A stretch of DNA of 64,000 nucleotides from Eudorina sp. 2006-703-Eu-15 (Eukaryota; Chlorophyta; Chlorophyceae; Chlamydomonadales; Volvocaceae): assembly GCA_003117195.1 (NCBI GenBank), contig BDSI01000003.1, positions 1,783,073 through 1,847,072 of the forward strand, read 5' to 3'. Every line of letters begins with the position of its first letter. The stretch's first letter is position 1. The notes below the pieces were generated by a model. The model ran no database searches, had not been told where the DNA came from, and saw only the letters and a list, made by a program, of their open reading frames with translations. Shown piece after piece: positions 44,159 to 56,500 of the stretch. The position numbers and the translations under genes were made by a program.

Positions 44159-47100
44159 CGTTACATATCTGCCGGGCCGACACTGGCCGGGGGCGCTAAC
44201 CCGCCCCATACGGGAGACCGCCGAAGCACTTTCCCCGGATACGGGGGAAAGGGGCGTAAGGGGCCTCTGTCCCCTCGCTCTCAACCAAGGGCGCGTGCCC
44301 GATCCCCGAGGATCGGTGACCGCTGTGCCCCCTCAAGGGAGTGGGCGAAGGCCCATCCCGGGCGGTCTGCGCCTCGCAGTCCGCTGTTCAACCTCCTCAA
44401 GTCCTTGCAGCACCCAGGGCGCGTTTCGGAGGCGCGCCCCTGCTTGGTGCGGTAAAACTAGCCTGGTCCCGCGTCCCAACCTAATCGTACTAGCTAGGGT
44501 TGCACCCTCCGGCAGGCCTGCCTGTCCAGCTGAGCCAGAGCGAGGCGGCTCGCACGCGTCAGGCCTTGCTGGGTCCGGGTATGCAGTCGGGTGCTCCATG
44601 ATGGGGCTATGGTTTGCACAAGGCAGCACATCACCACGCAAGCTTCCCTGTCGTACACCCCTTCCCGTCGCAAGCGGCCCTCGCCTACACGTCCCGCTCG
44701 CTGCCAACTCCCACTGGTCGGGCCCGACCCTCCTCGGGCACCCACGGATCCCCATCGTGCCCGGAAGTGGGCTTCCCTAGTCCCAATCCCTACACCCTAG
44801 CGTCTCGCGCTGCTATCTATCCATCACGAGTCTACGTCTACTGGCTGCACGCAGCGGATCCGGCCGTCCACCACCGATAGGATTGGGTGGTCCGGTCCCA
44901 CCCCCTCCCATCCCCGTCGCGGTCGGCCCAGTTCTGCGAAACTGGCCACCCGCTGCCAGAACTCCATGACTGCGCGCGCCTTAGCTACATCAACCGGCGA
45001 TGGGGCAGCCGGCGCCCCCGGCACGGGCTGTGCGCCGCCGTGGAGGGTCGCTGCACGCTCCACCCTCGCCCGCTCCATGGCCGTCAGCGCCGCCAGGGCA
45101 ACGATGTCCCAAACCCCTTGCTGTACCCCCTGTGGCGGCTCAGCCAGCCACACGTTGGCTCGGGTGATGGGGCCCGGAACATGTGTGTGTGTGTGTAGAA
45201 ATGAAATTGTGTGTGTTTGCGGCGTGGCACTGTACGGCAGGACGTCGTGGTCCTCGACGGGCCGCCGGGGCGCGCTGCGTGGACCGCTGCCTGCGGCGAG
45301 CGGCGCGGGCCTCCGTCCTCCCAAGGGGCGGGGGTCCGTCCTCCCGGGGGCGGGCCTCCGTCCTCCCAGGGGGCGGGGGTCCGTCCTCCTTGGGGCGGGC
45401 TTCCGTCCTCCCGGGGGCGGGGGTCCGTCCTCCCAGGGGGACGAGGGCACTGCATGGGGAACTGCGGGGGGAACTGCGAGGCAACCCTCCGTGGCCCTCC
45501 CTTGCGCGGTGGTGTTTGACCAGTGAGCTGATGTTCGACCCGTTCGCCGGTCCTCTCCCCTCTACACCCGGTGACCCCCTCCGTCCCCCTGACCCCCTGC
45601 CCCTCCTCCCTGCCTTCCCCCCAGGAGCAACCCAACTTGGGGCTGTCGGGCAAGCTGGCCGCGGAGACCAACAAGGTGAGTGGGGGTGCGGGGGGTGGGG
45701 GGGGGCTGAGGAGTGGGGTGTACAGGAAGTTGGTCGATGTAGACATGGACGTATGGCGAAGCCGCTGCGGGTGGGGTGGGGTGGGGTGGGGTATGGGCGG
45801 TGTCAAGTGGGTTGGCGCGGGTTCAGGTGTAGGTGGGCGGGGTAGTCGGTTGGTCAAGAGGGGGGAGGTAGAGGGGGGGGTAGGGCTCAGAGGGCGAACC
45901 CAGCCAGGTTAGGAGGGGGCTGGGTGAGGTGGAGTGGGAGGGGAGGAGGCTGGGAGGGGGCTGGGTAGGGCTAAGGGGCTGCCGGCGGGTGGGGGCCGCG
46001 AGGGGGCAGTGCAGTGCGGGGATCGCCCAAGCGCCCTACCCCGTGCCGGAACCCCTCCTCCCTCTTTCCGCCACCTCGCGTCGGGGGGGAGGGTTTCTTC
46101 GCTGATTACGCACACACACACACATGCACACACACACACACACACATGCGGTTCTGGGCGGGTTTGCCATTAAACAAACTTACAAATGTTCCGTACTTTC
46201 AGACACACATACGCGCAGGATCCGGCCCTGGGCGGTTATGGGTGGGCTTCTTGTTAAACACGCACGACCACACACACACCTGGGTGCCCCCACCCGCCGG
46301 TGTCCCCCTCTCCCTCCCCCCCTTCCCCCTCCCCCCCAGGTGGCGGGCGGTGTGGAGCTGAAGCACGTGCCGCCCCCAGAGGCCCGCCGGCCCGACAAGC
46401 GGTGGCGGCTGTACATCTTTAAGAACGACCAGCTGCAGGACGAGCCCTACCGCATCCACAGGTGGGGGGAAGGGAGGGAGGTTGGGGGGAGGGAGGGGTT
46501 GGAGGATGGGAGGGAGGGAGGGAAGGAGGGAGCGAGAATACGTGGCAGGGAAGGCAGTTGGCCGGGGCTGGGGGCTGGAGTTTTCAGCGGTGCAGCTGCG
46601 GGAGCAGTGTCTCCTGCTTATAGAGGTCCCGCTACCGGGACATCGTGCTAACATCCCACGCCTCTCCAACCCCCACCCCAACCCAACCCACCCCGCCCCT
46701 ACCGGGCCGTTTCCTTTTAACCCCTAAACACCCCCACCCGGGGAACACCCCCACCCGGGCTTCCCCGGGTGGACCGGTCGACTCGCCCACATCCCCTCCA
46801 CAACTCGCACCCCTCCCCCCAAAACCTCCCCGCAAAGGCCATACGTCCCGCCCCACGCCCATTCCCCGCCACCCGTCCCCGCCGAACATACCCCTTCCCT
46901 CCCCTCCCACCCACGCCCACCCCCGTTCCCCGCCTCCGACCATACCCATCCCCTTCCCACCACCCCCACGCCCTCCCACACCCTCCCACACCCTCCCACA
47001 CCCTCCCACACCCTCCCACACCCTCCCACACCCTCCCACACCCTCCCACACCCTCCCACACCCGTCAGGATGGATCACTACCTGTTCGGTCGGGACATGA

Positions 47101-47587
47101 CGGTGGCGGACATCATCACCGCCCACCCCTCCTGCTCCAAACAACATGCCGTACTGCAGTTCCGGATGACACAGAAGGACGACGAGACCGGCAGGCCCGT
47201 GAGTGCCGTACGGCCGTACCTGCTGGACCTGGGCAGCGTCAACGGCACCTTCCTCAACGGTGCGCGGGCGCGGCGGTATCGGCACCGTACCCTCGGGTAG
47301 TGGATATGTGGAGGGGGGTATGTGTATTTATACACCAGCGGTCAAGCTGGACTCCTCGTTTGTCGCGGCTCAGATCTCTAATGCGCTCATATGTGTACCG
47401 TATACACGCACACGCACTGCCCTGGCCTTCACGACTTCTCGCGGCTCAGATCTCTTAACGCACTGCCCTTGCAGGCGAGCGCCTGGAGGCGCTTCGGTAC
47501 TACGAGCTGTTGGAGAAGGACGTTGTACGGCTGGGCCAGAGTACGAGGGAGTACGTACTGCTGCACGACAATTCGGGGGATGACTAA
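42952..47587 (+). CDS. SNIP1: SNIP1/DAWDLE-type FHA domain protein
   Basis: Nuclear RNA-processing factor family (animal SNIP1, plant DAWDLE; linked to spliceosome and small-RNA biogenesis). Exons: 42952-43596, 45625-45675, 46340-46461, 47069-47259, 47475-47587; all phases join. Exon 1 encodes an Arg/Asp/Glu-rich disordered region (DRDRDRDRDRDG and similar) ending in YMSAEEREDRQRQAEEAA. Exon 2 gives NLGLSGKLAAETNK, a block typical of this family. Exons 3-5 form the FHA domain: RWRLYIFKNDQL, YLFGRD, the phosphothreonine-binding HPSCSKQHAVLQF, LLDLGSVNGTFLN, then YYELLEKDVVRLGQSTREYV and the stop at 47585. About 360 residues in all. Intron 1 (2 kb) contains a LINE fragment, repeats and a GT microsatellite. 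The SR-like minus-strand open frame at 42855-44183 is a shadow of exon 1. Confidence 0.93.
43668..43714 (+). repeat. Shared intronic core, copy b
   Basis: TACAGGAAATTGGTCGACG then CTGCGCTGCTGCCAGAGC, after a G-rich run, about 70 bases past the donor of SNIP1 intron 1, in the sense direction. Confidence 0.85.
43944..44095. repeat. Two dispersed repeats in SNIP1 intron 1
   Basis: 43944-44000 (GGCGCCCGATAGTTTGCCCG) is related to 10728-10800 and 39903-39970. 44023-44095 (GAGAAAAGCTGAGCCGCGAA) nearly matches 3715-3787. Confidence 0.65.
44102..44155. repeat. GT dinucleotide microsatellite
   Basis: About 27 GT units in SNIP1 intron 1. On the minus strand this is a CA tract directly after the LINE fragment, so it may have grown from that element's 3' tail. 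Confidence 0.95.
44160..45180 (-). mobile_element. 5'-truncated L1-type fragment (ORF2 C terminus plus 3' UTR)
   Basis: On the minus strand an open frame from about 45175 to the stop at 44824 reads ITRANVWLAEPPQGVQQGVW, ALAALTAMERARVERA, then FWQRVASFAELGRPRRGW and DHPILSVVDGRI. This is the C-terminal region that follows the zf-RVT segment in algal L1-like ORF2 proteins, as I remember them. About 660 bases of presumed 3' UTR follow, then a CA tract. Orientation is opposite to the host SNIP1 gene. This is the part missing from the larger element at 25880-30190, though the two need not belong to one family. Confidence 0.7.
45300..45445. repeat. GGGGGCGGGGGTCCGTCCTC minisatellite
   Basis: Five to six units of about 27 bases alternating GGGGTCCGTCCTCC and GGGCCTCCGTCCTCC, in SNIP1 intron 1. 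Confidence 0.85.
45721..45750 (+). repeat. Shared intronic core, copy c (half)
   Basis: TACAGGAAGTTGGTCGATGT, about 45 bases past the donor of SNIP1 intron 2 and after a G-rich run, sense direction. The second half of the core is absent. Confidence 0.6.
46975..47061. repeat. 10-bp minisatellite upstream of the FHA exon
   Basis: About nine exact copies of CCCTCCCACA ending eight bases before the acceptor CCCGTCAG at 47061-47068. It forms a long pyrimidine-rich tract in front of SNIP1 exon 4. Confidence 0.95.
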
Positions 47588-50500
47588 TGCTCTGGGGGTG
47601 GAGATGGCGGCGGGCGGCCGCAGGAGGCGACGCAGGTGGAAACGTTGACGACGATGATGATAATGATGGTACTGATGATGATGACGATAATGGTGGTGAT
47701 AATGATGACACCGACGATGAAGCACGATGCCACGGTTTGGAGAGGTTCCAATCAGCCGGCAGTCCACACACGTTGGAAACCCTGTTTTCCTAACAACCAA
47801 CACGCAACAGAAGACCGTTTTGGTGCCGTACCGTGACCTCAACACCGTGCCTTACTCTGATGGACACACACACACACACCGGCTTTGGGCGTTTTTTCCC
47901 TGAAAACGCTGCCTTTCTGCCCCGCGGCACATTTCCCACGTATACCCCACACCCCACACACATGTCTGTTATGGTGTGGAGGTGACCTGCCGCCTTGGCG
48001 GTGGGGCCTACTGGAGCTTGCTCTGGTATACACCGATGATCCCGTTGGGGTCCGCTGTAACATTCATTCATTCATGTCTGAATCTGGATCTGGATCTGGA
48101 TCTGGATCCGAGACGCGGGGTCATTTGAGCTCACATATCACCCACACGACCAAGAGCACCCGTACATCTCTCTTTGAGGGGGAAGCTGCACCTCGGGGCG
48201 GGGGCCGGGGCGGCGGTAGGTCATGTCCAGGGGCTCTCCGGTGGGGGGGTGTTCACGTCCGGAGGACTGTGGGGACGGATTGGCTGGCTGGCTTGGGGCA
48301 TGCGCGGAGCTGTCGCGCACCCGGGGGGTTGACGTCCGGCTGTGCCGTGCCGCGCCGTGCCGTGCTGGGATACCGTAACAGCGGTGCGGTGTGGGGTTGG
48401 GCTGGGCCGGAGCGACTTTTCACGTTCTCACCGTCTGTATTGACAGGGGGGGTGACCCCCATCCCCGTTACGGCTCCCTCCCTCAGTCTCGGGTGGGGTT
48501 GGGGCTGCAAGGCACGTGTCCGTCCGTCAGTGGGTCTGTCGGTCCGTCCGTCGGCCGGTCCGGTTTCGGTTTCGGTTACAGGGTCGTTATCAAGAAGCTT
48601 CTCCCTACTGCCTCTGCACTGCCCTGCCGGACTGCACTGCCGGACTGACCGACAAACAGACAGACGCACACACACACCGGCCGCCCAGACAGCGACTTGC
48701 CCCGCGTGGGCGCTGCCGGGGAGAAGGAGGCGGATCGAGGTCGCAGGGCAATTGCACTGCCGTACTGTGTCTCCGAAACCACGGTCCGCGCCGCACATAC
48801 GGTAACTTGCGCGATATCTCAAAAGCAAGCCCGCACCCATGACCGGTCGGGGGCAAAAACTATATCTGAGGTAGGTGAGCCAAGCTGGGCTGAGCTCAGC
48901 GCCCGCTCCGAGACCATCACGGTGTGGAGGCCCGAGACCATCAAGGTGGGAGGCCCTCGAAAGCGCCCTTCAACGACCAACGGCCTCCTCTCGCCAGCCG
49001 TGCCGCGCCGCACCTGAAGACGCGGTACGACCATGTACGGCACCTGGCACTGCCCGCTGTCCCCAGCTCCCATCCCACTCCCGCACCCCGTCCTGCCTGG
49101 CCCCCTTCTACCATACGTCTTTTGCTTGCTCGCTGTTCTTGCTCTGGATGTGTATAGCTATACCTGCACGCTGCACCTGTAGGGAAAGTTCTCTCGAGAC
49201 TACGGCCGACCGGGTCCCCTACACAGCCCACTGCCGCCGTCGCCGCCGCCGCACTTCAACTAAGCTTGTGCCTGCCGTCGCTTTCAGACATGACCTCAGG
49301 CCCCAAGCCCGCGCCGCACCGCAAGTCCTCAACGCACCGCACCGCACTTGCTGCATCGCCCCGGACCGGATAGCGAGTGGAAACATTCCCTTCGTTTCGT
49401 ATGTCCCACTATCAATGACAGCAGAAACGACTCCCAGTCCCCCTCGCCCGGACACAGCGGCGGGATAAAAGCGGCGCGTGTGCGGGGCCACCACGCAAGG
49501 GCTGTCTCAGCTCCGCCGTCCATCCATCCATCCATCCATCCATCTAACCCTCCAGCCCTCCAAGGAAAAGCACAGGATCCTCTAGGCCCCCCTCCCAATC
49601 CGGGGGGCGCGCAGGTAAAGGGGGGTCTTCCCCCTAATCACCACCTCCCCTCCGCGCACTAAAGCGGACGGGAATGGATAAGGCCCCCACGGCGGGCGGA
49701 TCTGGAAGCCCCCCCAATGCGCGTACGGCCGCGCGGCCCGGGCCCCCCTGGAGCCTTACCCGGCCCGTCTCTAATCCCTGGAGGAGGTGATCAGGCCCAT
49801 TCGGCCCATTCCTGGAGGTGACGGCGTACTTGGCAGGTCACCAAGGGCTGCGCGACCCAACCTCCCTGCCCCCCTTATCACAGGTCCGACGGGTCTCTTC
49901 CTCCATCACTGGGCATGAGGCCTAGTCGGGGCCACTAGCAACCTACCAACACGCCCGCAAAGCCAATACAACATACAGACGCACGGGCGGGGTTCCTCGA
50001 CGCAACACAACACACAAAGTACACACAGGACAACACGAGACCTCCGAACACGCCCGCAACGCCGGGGACTGGCCGGCGCAAACGGCCCCAACGGACGACC
50101 GCCCCCGCCACGTCGCCCGGTCCCAGATCCAGATCCAGATCCAGATCCAGGTCCGTGTGGCCCAGGGGCCCCTCGCGTCCACGATTGAAGCGCCGCCTGG
50201 TTCCGGAGCCGCCGCCGCGGCCCCACTCCCCCTGGTTCTTCTTCGACGAGGCCGGGATGGGCCGGGCCGGGCCGGTAGGTCTATGCTCTCTGCCTCCCCC
50301 CCTCTCTTCCGCGCTCCGCTCTCTAAAATGTGCTCTCTGCTCTTTCACGCGCACGCCCTCCCTCCCTCCCGCGCTTTCCCCGCCCTGCCGCGCACGCGCG
50401 GCCCCGGCCTCGGCCCCCGCCCCCGCCCCCTCTCGGCCTCATCTCACTCAGCACGGACGTTTCGAGCAGGATCTTCTCACCCACCTCCTCCCCCTCCTCC

Positions 50501-50594
50501 TCCTCCTCCTCCTCCCCCTCCTCCTCCTCCTCCTCCCCCTCCTCCTCCTCCTCCTCCTCCTCCCCCTCTTGGCGACACAGCCGTCAATGATCAA
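47588..50594. other. Intergenic region between convergent genes
   Basis: No gene recognised. Holds a GATGAT-type repeat in the presumed SNIP1 3' UTR (47650-47725), the module GGGGTCCGCTGTAACATTCA at 48048-48067 with a CATT tail, a GGATCT hexamer repeat (48083-48110) and, about 2 kb later, its complement as a GATCCA repeat (50124-50153), and a CTC-rich tract (50480-50572). The open frame at 50155-51612 (+) is antisense to the HAD gene. Confidence 0.5.
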
Positions 50595-53500
50595 TCACAG
50601 CAGCCCCAGCCGCTGTAGCCCCTCCAGGACCCCCAACGGCCCCTTCTGCCCCGCCGCCACCACCACCCGCCCGCCGCAATTACCACCGCCAGCGCTACCA
50701 CCGGCGGCGCCGCCATCCCCGCAGCCGCAGGTCCCCTCCAGCTCCCCTTCCCGCTCCCCTTCCCCTTTCTGGCGGAGGGCCTCGACGGCGCTGGCCTCAA
50801 ACACCGGCGGAGCCAGCGGCGGATCCAACTGGGTCGCAGCCTCGCCGCTGCTGCTGCTGTTGCCGCTGCCGCTGCCGCGCTCTGGCCCCGCGGCGGCGGC
50901 GCGCATCTGCAGGCCAGTCGCCGCTGCCGCATCCGCCGCCGCCGCCGCCGCGGCGAGCGCTGCAGTACAGCCGGACTGCGGCCGCTGCTGCCGTCGCTCA
51001 ATCTGCTGCTGTCGCTGCTGCAGCAGGTCGCGCAGCGCCGGCGGCGGCCGCGTCGCGGTGACGACCGCCGCGCCCGCCGCCGCCAACATCTCGGCGTCGC
51101 GATCCGAGTCGCCCACCGCCACGACGGCCGCGGCGTCGAGGCCCAGCCGCCGCAGCGCGTACTGCAGCGCGGCGGCCTTACCGGCGGCGGGCGGCAGTAC
51201 GTACAGCGTACTCCACTCGCCTCGGGGCCCGCGGGGCTGTACCTCAAAGCGCAACCCGCCGCCGCCGCCGCCGCTGGCGCTACCCGTCGCCGCCGCCGCT
51301 ACCGGCGCGGTAGCGCCGGTTGACTGCCGCCGCCAGCGCTGCTCGATTTGCCGTACCACCTGTCGCAGCATCGTACTGTGCACCTCCAGACAGATGATGT
51401 GGCGACCCTGGAGCTTCTCTAGGCCGTACGACACCGCCGGCCGCCCGCCGCTGGGCGGCGCCGGCGGCGGCGCGGCGGGCGCCATGAGGGCCGCCGGCGC
51501 CGCCGCAGGATCAGCTGCAGCACGAGCGGCTGCTGTGGTGGCTGGGCGGAGGGCTGGCGCTGCGGCGGCGCCGCAGCAGACGCCCGCGGCAGCAGCGGCG
51601 GCGGCGGCGTGAGCGACAACGGAAGCTGTCCCGCTCGTCCCACACTCCGCCGCCGCCAGCGGCGGCAGCGGCGACGACGAGTGCGCGGGCGTCGCGATCC
51701 GCACGCCCGCGTACTGCCGCACGACGTCCTCGACGGCGCGCCGCGCCGCCGCGGCGTCGTACGACCTGTCCAGCAGCTCGGACCATTGCTCGTCCACCTG
51801 CCAGCCCCCGCTCCCGCCCCCGGACCCGCCATCGCCATCGCCATTGCCGCCGCCGCTCCGTACCGTCGCGGCCGAGCTCCAGGAGGGGAAGAACGCCGGC
51901 GGCGGCGGCGGCGGCGCCGCCGCCGCCACTGACCCACGGGTCGCCACTGTGCCCCTGCGGTACGCCAGCTGGGTACCCAGCGCCAGCAACAACACGTCAG
52001 GCTGCGGCAGGAACGCCTGCTTGTCGCGCCACTCCTGCTCCAGGCTCCTGAGCGACCTGCGGACGGGGCGAAAGGGGGGCCCCAACCCCCACAACGATCA
52101 ACCACCAACCACCAACGGTCGACGCAGTAACGGTCATCGTCCGAATGGTCATGCGCGCTGGCGGCCTTGGTGGCTTTTACTAAGCACACACGCGCTCGAG
52201 CAGACCCACGGGTCGGCAGACGACACGTGCCTACCCCTTTCCCTACCCCTGCCCCTATCCCTACCCCTATCCCTACCCATACCCCTATCCCTACCCCTGC
52301 CCCTATCCCTGCCCCTGCCCCTACCACCCGGCCGGGTATCAACCAAGCTCCCGAGCCACACCCCGGCCTCCCACCCTCACAGCACCCCCCCCTCAACAAT
52401 CACCTGCTCGTGGCCAGGACCAACAGCCCGGGCCGCACCCTCTGGCTGCCCTCCCACAGCCGCCGCAGCGCCAGCGCTGATCGCTCCCAGGGCCGGCCCC
52501 GCCAGCCTGTGGAGCAGGAGGGGACGGGGCGGGGGAGGGGGCGGGGAGGGGGCGGGGACGGGGCGGGGGAGGGGACGAGGACGGGGCGCGGGAGGGGCGG
52601 GGGAGTGAGCACGGGAGGAGGCGCAGCTCGCAGTTGTCGGCGGGGAGAGCTTGGGTGGGCACAAAGGGGGACATGGCAGTTCCTCAGCCCACCCCTCAGA
52701 CCCACAGCAGCAGCGCAGTATAAATAGATGTGCCTACCAATTTCCTACACCCCTCAGCCCCACACTACCAACCGATCCTGGTCCCATCCCCCTCACCCGT
52801 CCCCTCAGCCCCCCCAATCCTCCCCGTCCCCCCTCACCCATCAGGCTGCTCGCATCCACCACCAGCGCTAGGCTGTGCTGCAGCACCGGCTGCGCAATCA
52901 TCGGGAGGCCGCCGCCGCCGCCGGCCGCCGCCGCCGCCGAGGCACCCGGACCGAAGGAACCCGCACCCGCACCCGCACCCGCACCGCCGCCACCCAGGCC
53001 ACCGCTTTGGTCCCGGGCTACGGCGTCGTCGACAGCTGGGGCGGCGGCAGCGGCCGGACGCCGATGCGGCTCCTGCCCGTGCCGGTGCTCCGGTGCCGAG
53101 GGCGGGGGCGGGGTCTGGTGGTGTGGGTGTTGCTGCTGGTAATCCGAGTCTTGACCGGGAGCCCCAAGGAGTGGCGCTTGTAACTCCGGACCGGCTGTGG
53201 CGCCGCCGTACGGAGCCGGGCATCCAACATCGCCGTACAAAGACGAAGGCGATGCTGACGACGACGGCGGCGGCTTCGGCGGCGGCGGACAGAGAGGCGT
53301 CATGGGCGTCAGCAGCGGCGGCGCTGCCGACGCGCTCGTCGCAGCCGACGACGGCGGCGGTGCAGCGGCTCCGGCGGCAGCCGTAGCAGAGTCGGCAGCA
53401 GCGGCAGCAGTGGGAGGGGCGACGCCCCGTCCCGTCGCCGTCGGACGCTCCCTCTCCGCAGAGACGGTCGAGGAGGTGGTGGTGGTTGACCGCGCCGGCG

Positions 53501-56500
53501 CCGTGCACGCTCCAGGGGCGGAGTCGACGAATCGTCCATCCGCAACGCCACCGCCGCCGCCACCGCCACCGCCGCGGCTACTGCTACCTCTACTACCTCG
53601 ACTACTCCTGCTACTGCTACTGCCGCTGTTGGTGCTGCTCCTGCTGCTCCTGTTGCCGCCCTCGTCCATCCACCCAGTTGTTGCTGTTGGCCGCCCGGCC
53701 GTCGGGGCCCCGGCGCTATGGCCCCCGGCGGCAGCCGGCGCACGGATCAGGTAATGCCCCGGGCGGGTTAGCTCCAGGGTAGGGCCCGGCGAAGGGGCTA
53801 TCGCGGCCGCAAAAGCAGCAACAACAGCCGTACCAGTGGCCGAAGCCGAGGGCTCGGCATAGGAAGCCACGGCGGCGTCGATCCTGGCCCTGGTCCCCTC
53901 CTCGTTTTGGTGCGTCAGCGGCGCCTGCGGCGGCGCCAGCGCATCAGCGCCCTCCGCCGCCAGACGTGCACGTGACCCCGCCGCCGCCGGCGCTGCCGGC
54001 GCCGGCTCGGCTGCCCCATCGCCACCGCCGCCGCCGCCGTCGACTGCGTCAGCCGCGGGCACGCCCGGTGGCGGCTGCGCAACGAGGTAAAACTCCAGGG
54101 CGGCCGCCGCCGCGGCGGCGGCAGCTGCGACGGCGACGACGGCGCCGGAGCTCCCGGTTGGCGGGCTCGCGGTGACCGCGGCGGCGCCGGCGGCGGCGGC
54201 CGGCGGGGCTGCCCCAGCCGGCGCAGCCGGCGCCGCGGCGTCGGGAGCCGCCGGTACGGCAGTCGCGACCAGGTTCGTGCCCAGGCAGGGACCGGGAGTG
54301 ACGGACAGCAACGGCTGCCAGACCCACTGACCCGTGGGTCGGTGCCGGTACACGACGACGCGGTGCTGCGGCGCCGCCTCGGCGAACAGTACGAATGGCG
54401 GCGCGGAGTGCAGGGCGTAGGACTGCCGGGATGGGCTGTCGGGCAGCACTGGCTGCTGCTGCGGCGGCGGCTGTAGCTGCTGCATTGGCATCGGTGGCGG
54501 CTGCGGCAGCAGCAGCTCGGACACGGTCCCGTGCGCATGGCCATTCACAGACCCGCCCGATAGCCCGTGCTCCGGAACCAGCCCCGGCGCTAAAGCTCGG
54601 ACGGTACTCCCCGCCGACGCGCCGTGGCAGCGGCCGGCGACGGCGATCTCCGCATCAACGTTCAGCACCGCGGCGCTGGGCCCCGTCACTGCTGCTACCG
54701 CCACCGCCGCCGCCGTCGCCGTGACCCATGGGTCGGGCCGTGCCGCCGCGGCCCTTCCCAGTCCGACGCCGCCTGCCATCCCTGGCGCGAAACCCCGACT
54801 GACGAACCCCAGACCGATGGGTTCATCGGACGTACGGGATACGGTGAAGGGCAGGGCGCTGCGCCCCCGGCCGCGCCGCCCGCCGCCGCCACCGTCATCA
54901 ACGTTGCGCGACATTGCTGCCGCCGCCGCGGCCCTGGCCAGCGCTCGTCGTTTCCGCCGGTGCGGCCTCGGCACCGGGAACAGCTGCATCAGCCGCCGCC
55001 GCCGCTGCCGCCAGCCCGGCGTGGCCGCCGGCGGCTGGCCCGAGTACGATGTCGATGGTTCGGCCGCGGCGCCCTCCCATTCAGTGTCGTACCGTACAAC
55101 GTCGGTCCAGTCCAGGCTTGCCTCGTAGGCACCGTCAGCCGCCGCGTCGTCACTGACCCGCGGGTCAACAACGGCGGCCGTCGCCGCCGCCGCCGCCGCG
55201 CCTGCCGACTCCGTTGTGACATCCACGTCGGACGCCCTTGCGTTGACCACTCCGGATCCAGACGCTACTGCTGCTGCTCCCGCTGCTGACGATTCTGAGG
55301 CTGGCGCCACCACAGCTGCAGCCGCCGCCACAGACAATGCAACAGCCGGCACGGCTGTCGCCCCGGGCAGGGGCAGGGTCCCAGGCGGACGTCTGGACAA
55401 GCCCGTCGCCATCCCCCGCGGCTGGCCCCGTTGCGGCTGCTGCTTCTGTGTTTGCCCATCGTGTGCATAAGGCCTCCGCCGCCGTACGGACGCGCGCCCG
55501 ACAGACCCATGGGACTCCGCCGGCGCGCGTGGCCGCGCGGGGGACGCCGGCGACGCGGCACGGCGCGCCGCGCCTGTTGCCGTACCGCGCGAAGGCGAGG
55601 GCGAGGGCGACAACGAGCTCCGTACGGACGGGCTCCGTCCAACCCACGGGTCACTCCCAACAGCCCCGGCATCCCGCCCCCGGACGCTGCCGTCTCGTCC
55701 CGTCCCAGCCCCCGAACGTGCTCCTGCTGCTGCTCCTGCTGTGTAAGCCGCGGCTGCCGTACCATCAACAGATGATCTCCCGCGTGCCAGTGACGCGTAC
55801 GGCGGCCCCCAGTCTGATTGCTGGGTTTTCTTTCGGACAACCCTGCGGGGCTGCTGTGCTGCCTCCGCCTCTTCCCCGCCGCCCGGCCGCAGCATCTGCC
55901 CGGCCATCACCGGCTGCTGCTGCCGCCTCGGGCCCCTCTGCCGCTCCTGCCGCTGACCTTGACCCGCTGCCGGCCGCCCCGACGCCCCAGCCGTAGCGCC
56001 GCTTTGGGGCCCTCCGCCCGAACCCGCAGCGGCCCGATCCGACCGCGCCCCCGCCGCGTCGCACGGACCGCTGCCTGGTGCTGCGTCGTACACTCCCCCT
56101 GCCGACGGCGGCGCCGCCGCCGCGATCCCGGCCGCCGCTGTGCCGCCCCGCGACCCGCCACCTCCTGCCTCCGCCCCTCCCGAGCCACCACCAGCCCCCA
56201 CGGACGAGCCCCCGGCGGCCGATGGATGGGGCCCCCAGGGGCGTATCCCGGGTCCGGCTGCGCCGTCCAGCCCGTGAGTCGGGGGCCCGCCCGAGTCGGG
56301 ACGGCCGGTCCCCTGCAGCGTGTCTGCTCCCGGGAGGGTCCGCTGCAGGGAGGGCGCGGTCCGGCAGCCGCGCGGATCTTCGCTGACGGCCGCAGCAGAG
56401 CGGGGTGCCGCCGGAGACGCCCCGCGGTAGCGGCTGGTGCTGGTGCTGGTGCTACTGCGGCTGAAGCGAGCACTGCCGTTATCGTTGGGGCAGGGGATTG

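Noticed and set aside
42855..44183. 442-codon minus-strand frame resembling an SR protein
   Set aside because: Antisense of the RD-rich SNIP1 exon 1 and its intron; the sense strand gives a complete FHA protein.
44824..45857. Host gene encoded on the minus strand inside SNIP1 intron 1
   Set aside because: The meaningful part matches L1 ORF2 C termini; the rest is minisatellite translation.
50155..51612. 485-codon plus-strand frame
   Set aside because: Antisense of the HAD domain exon, which has clear family motifs.
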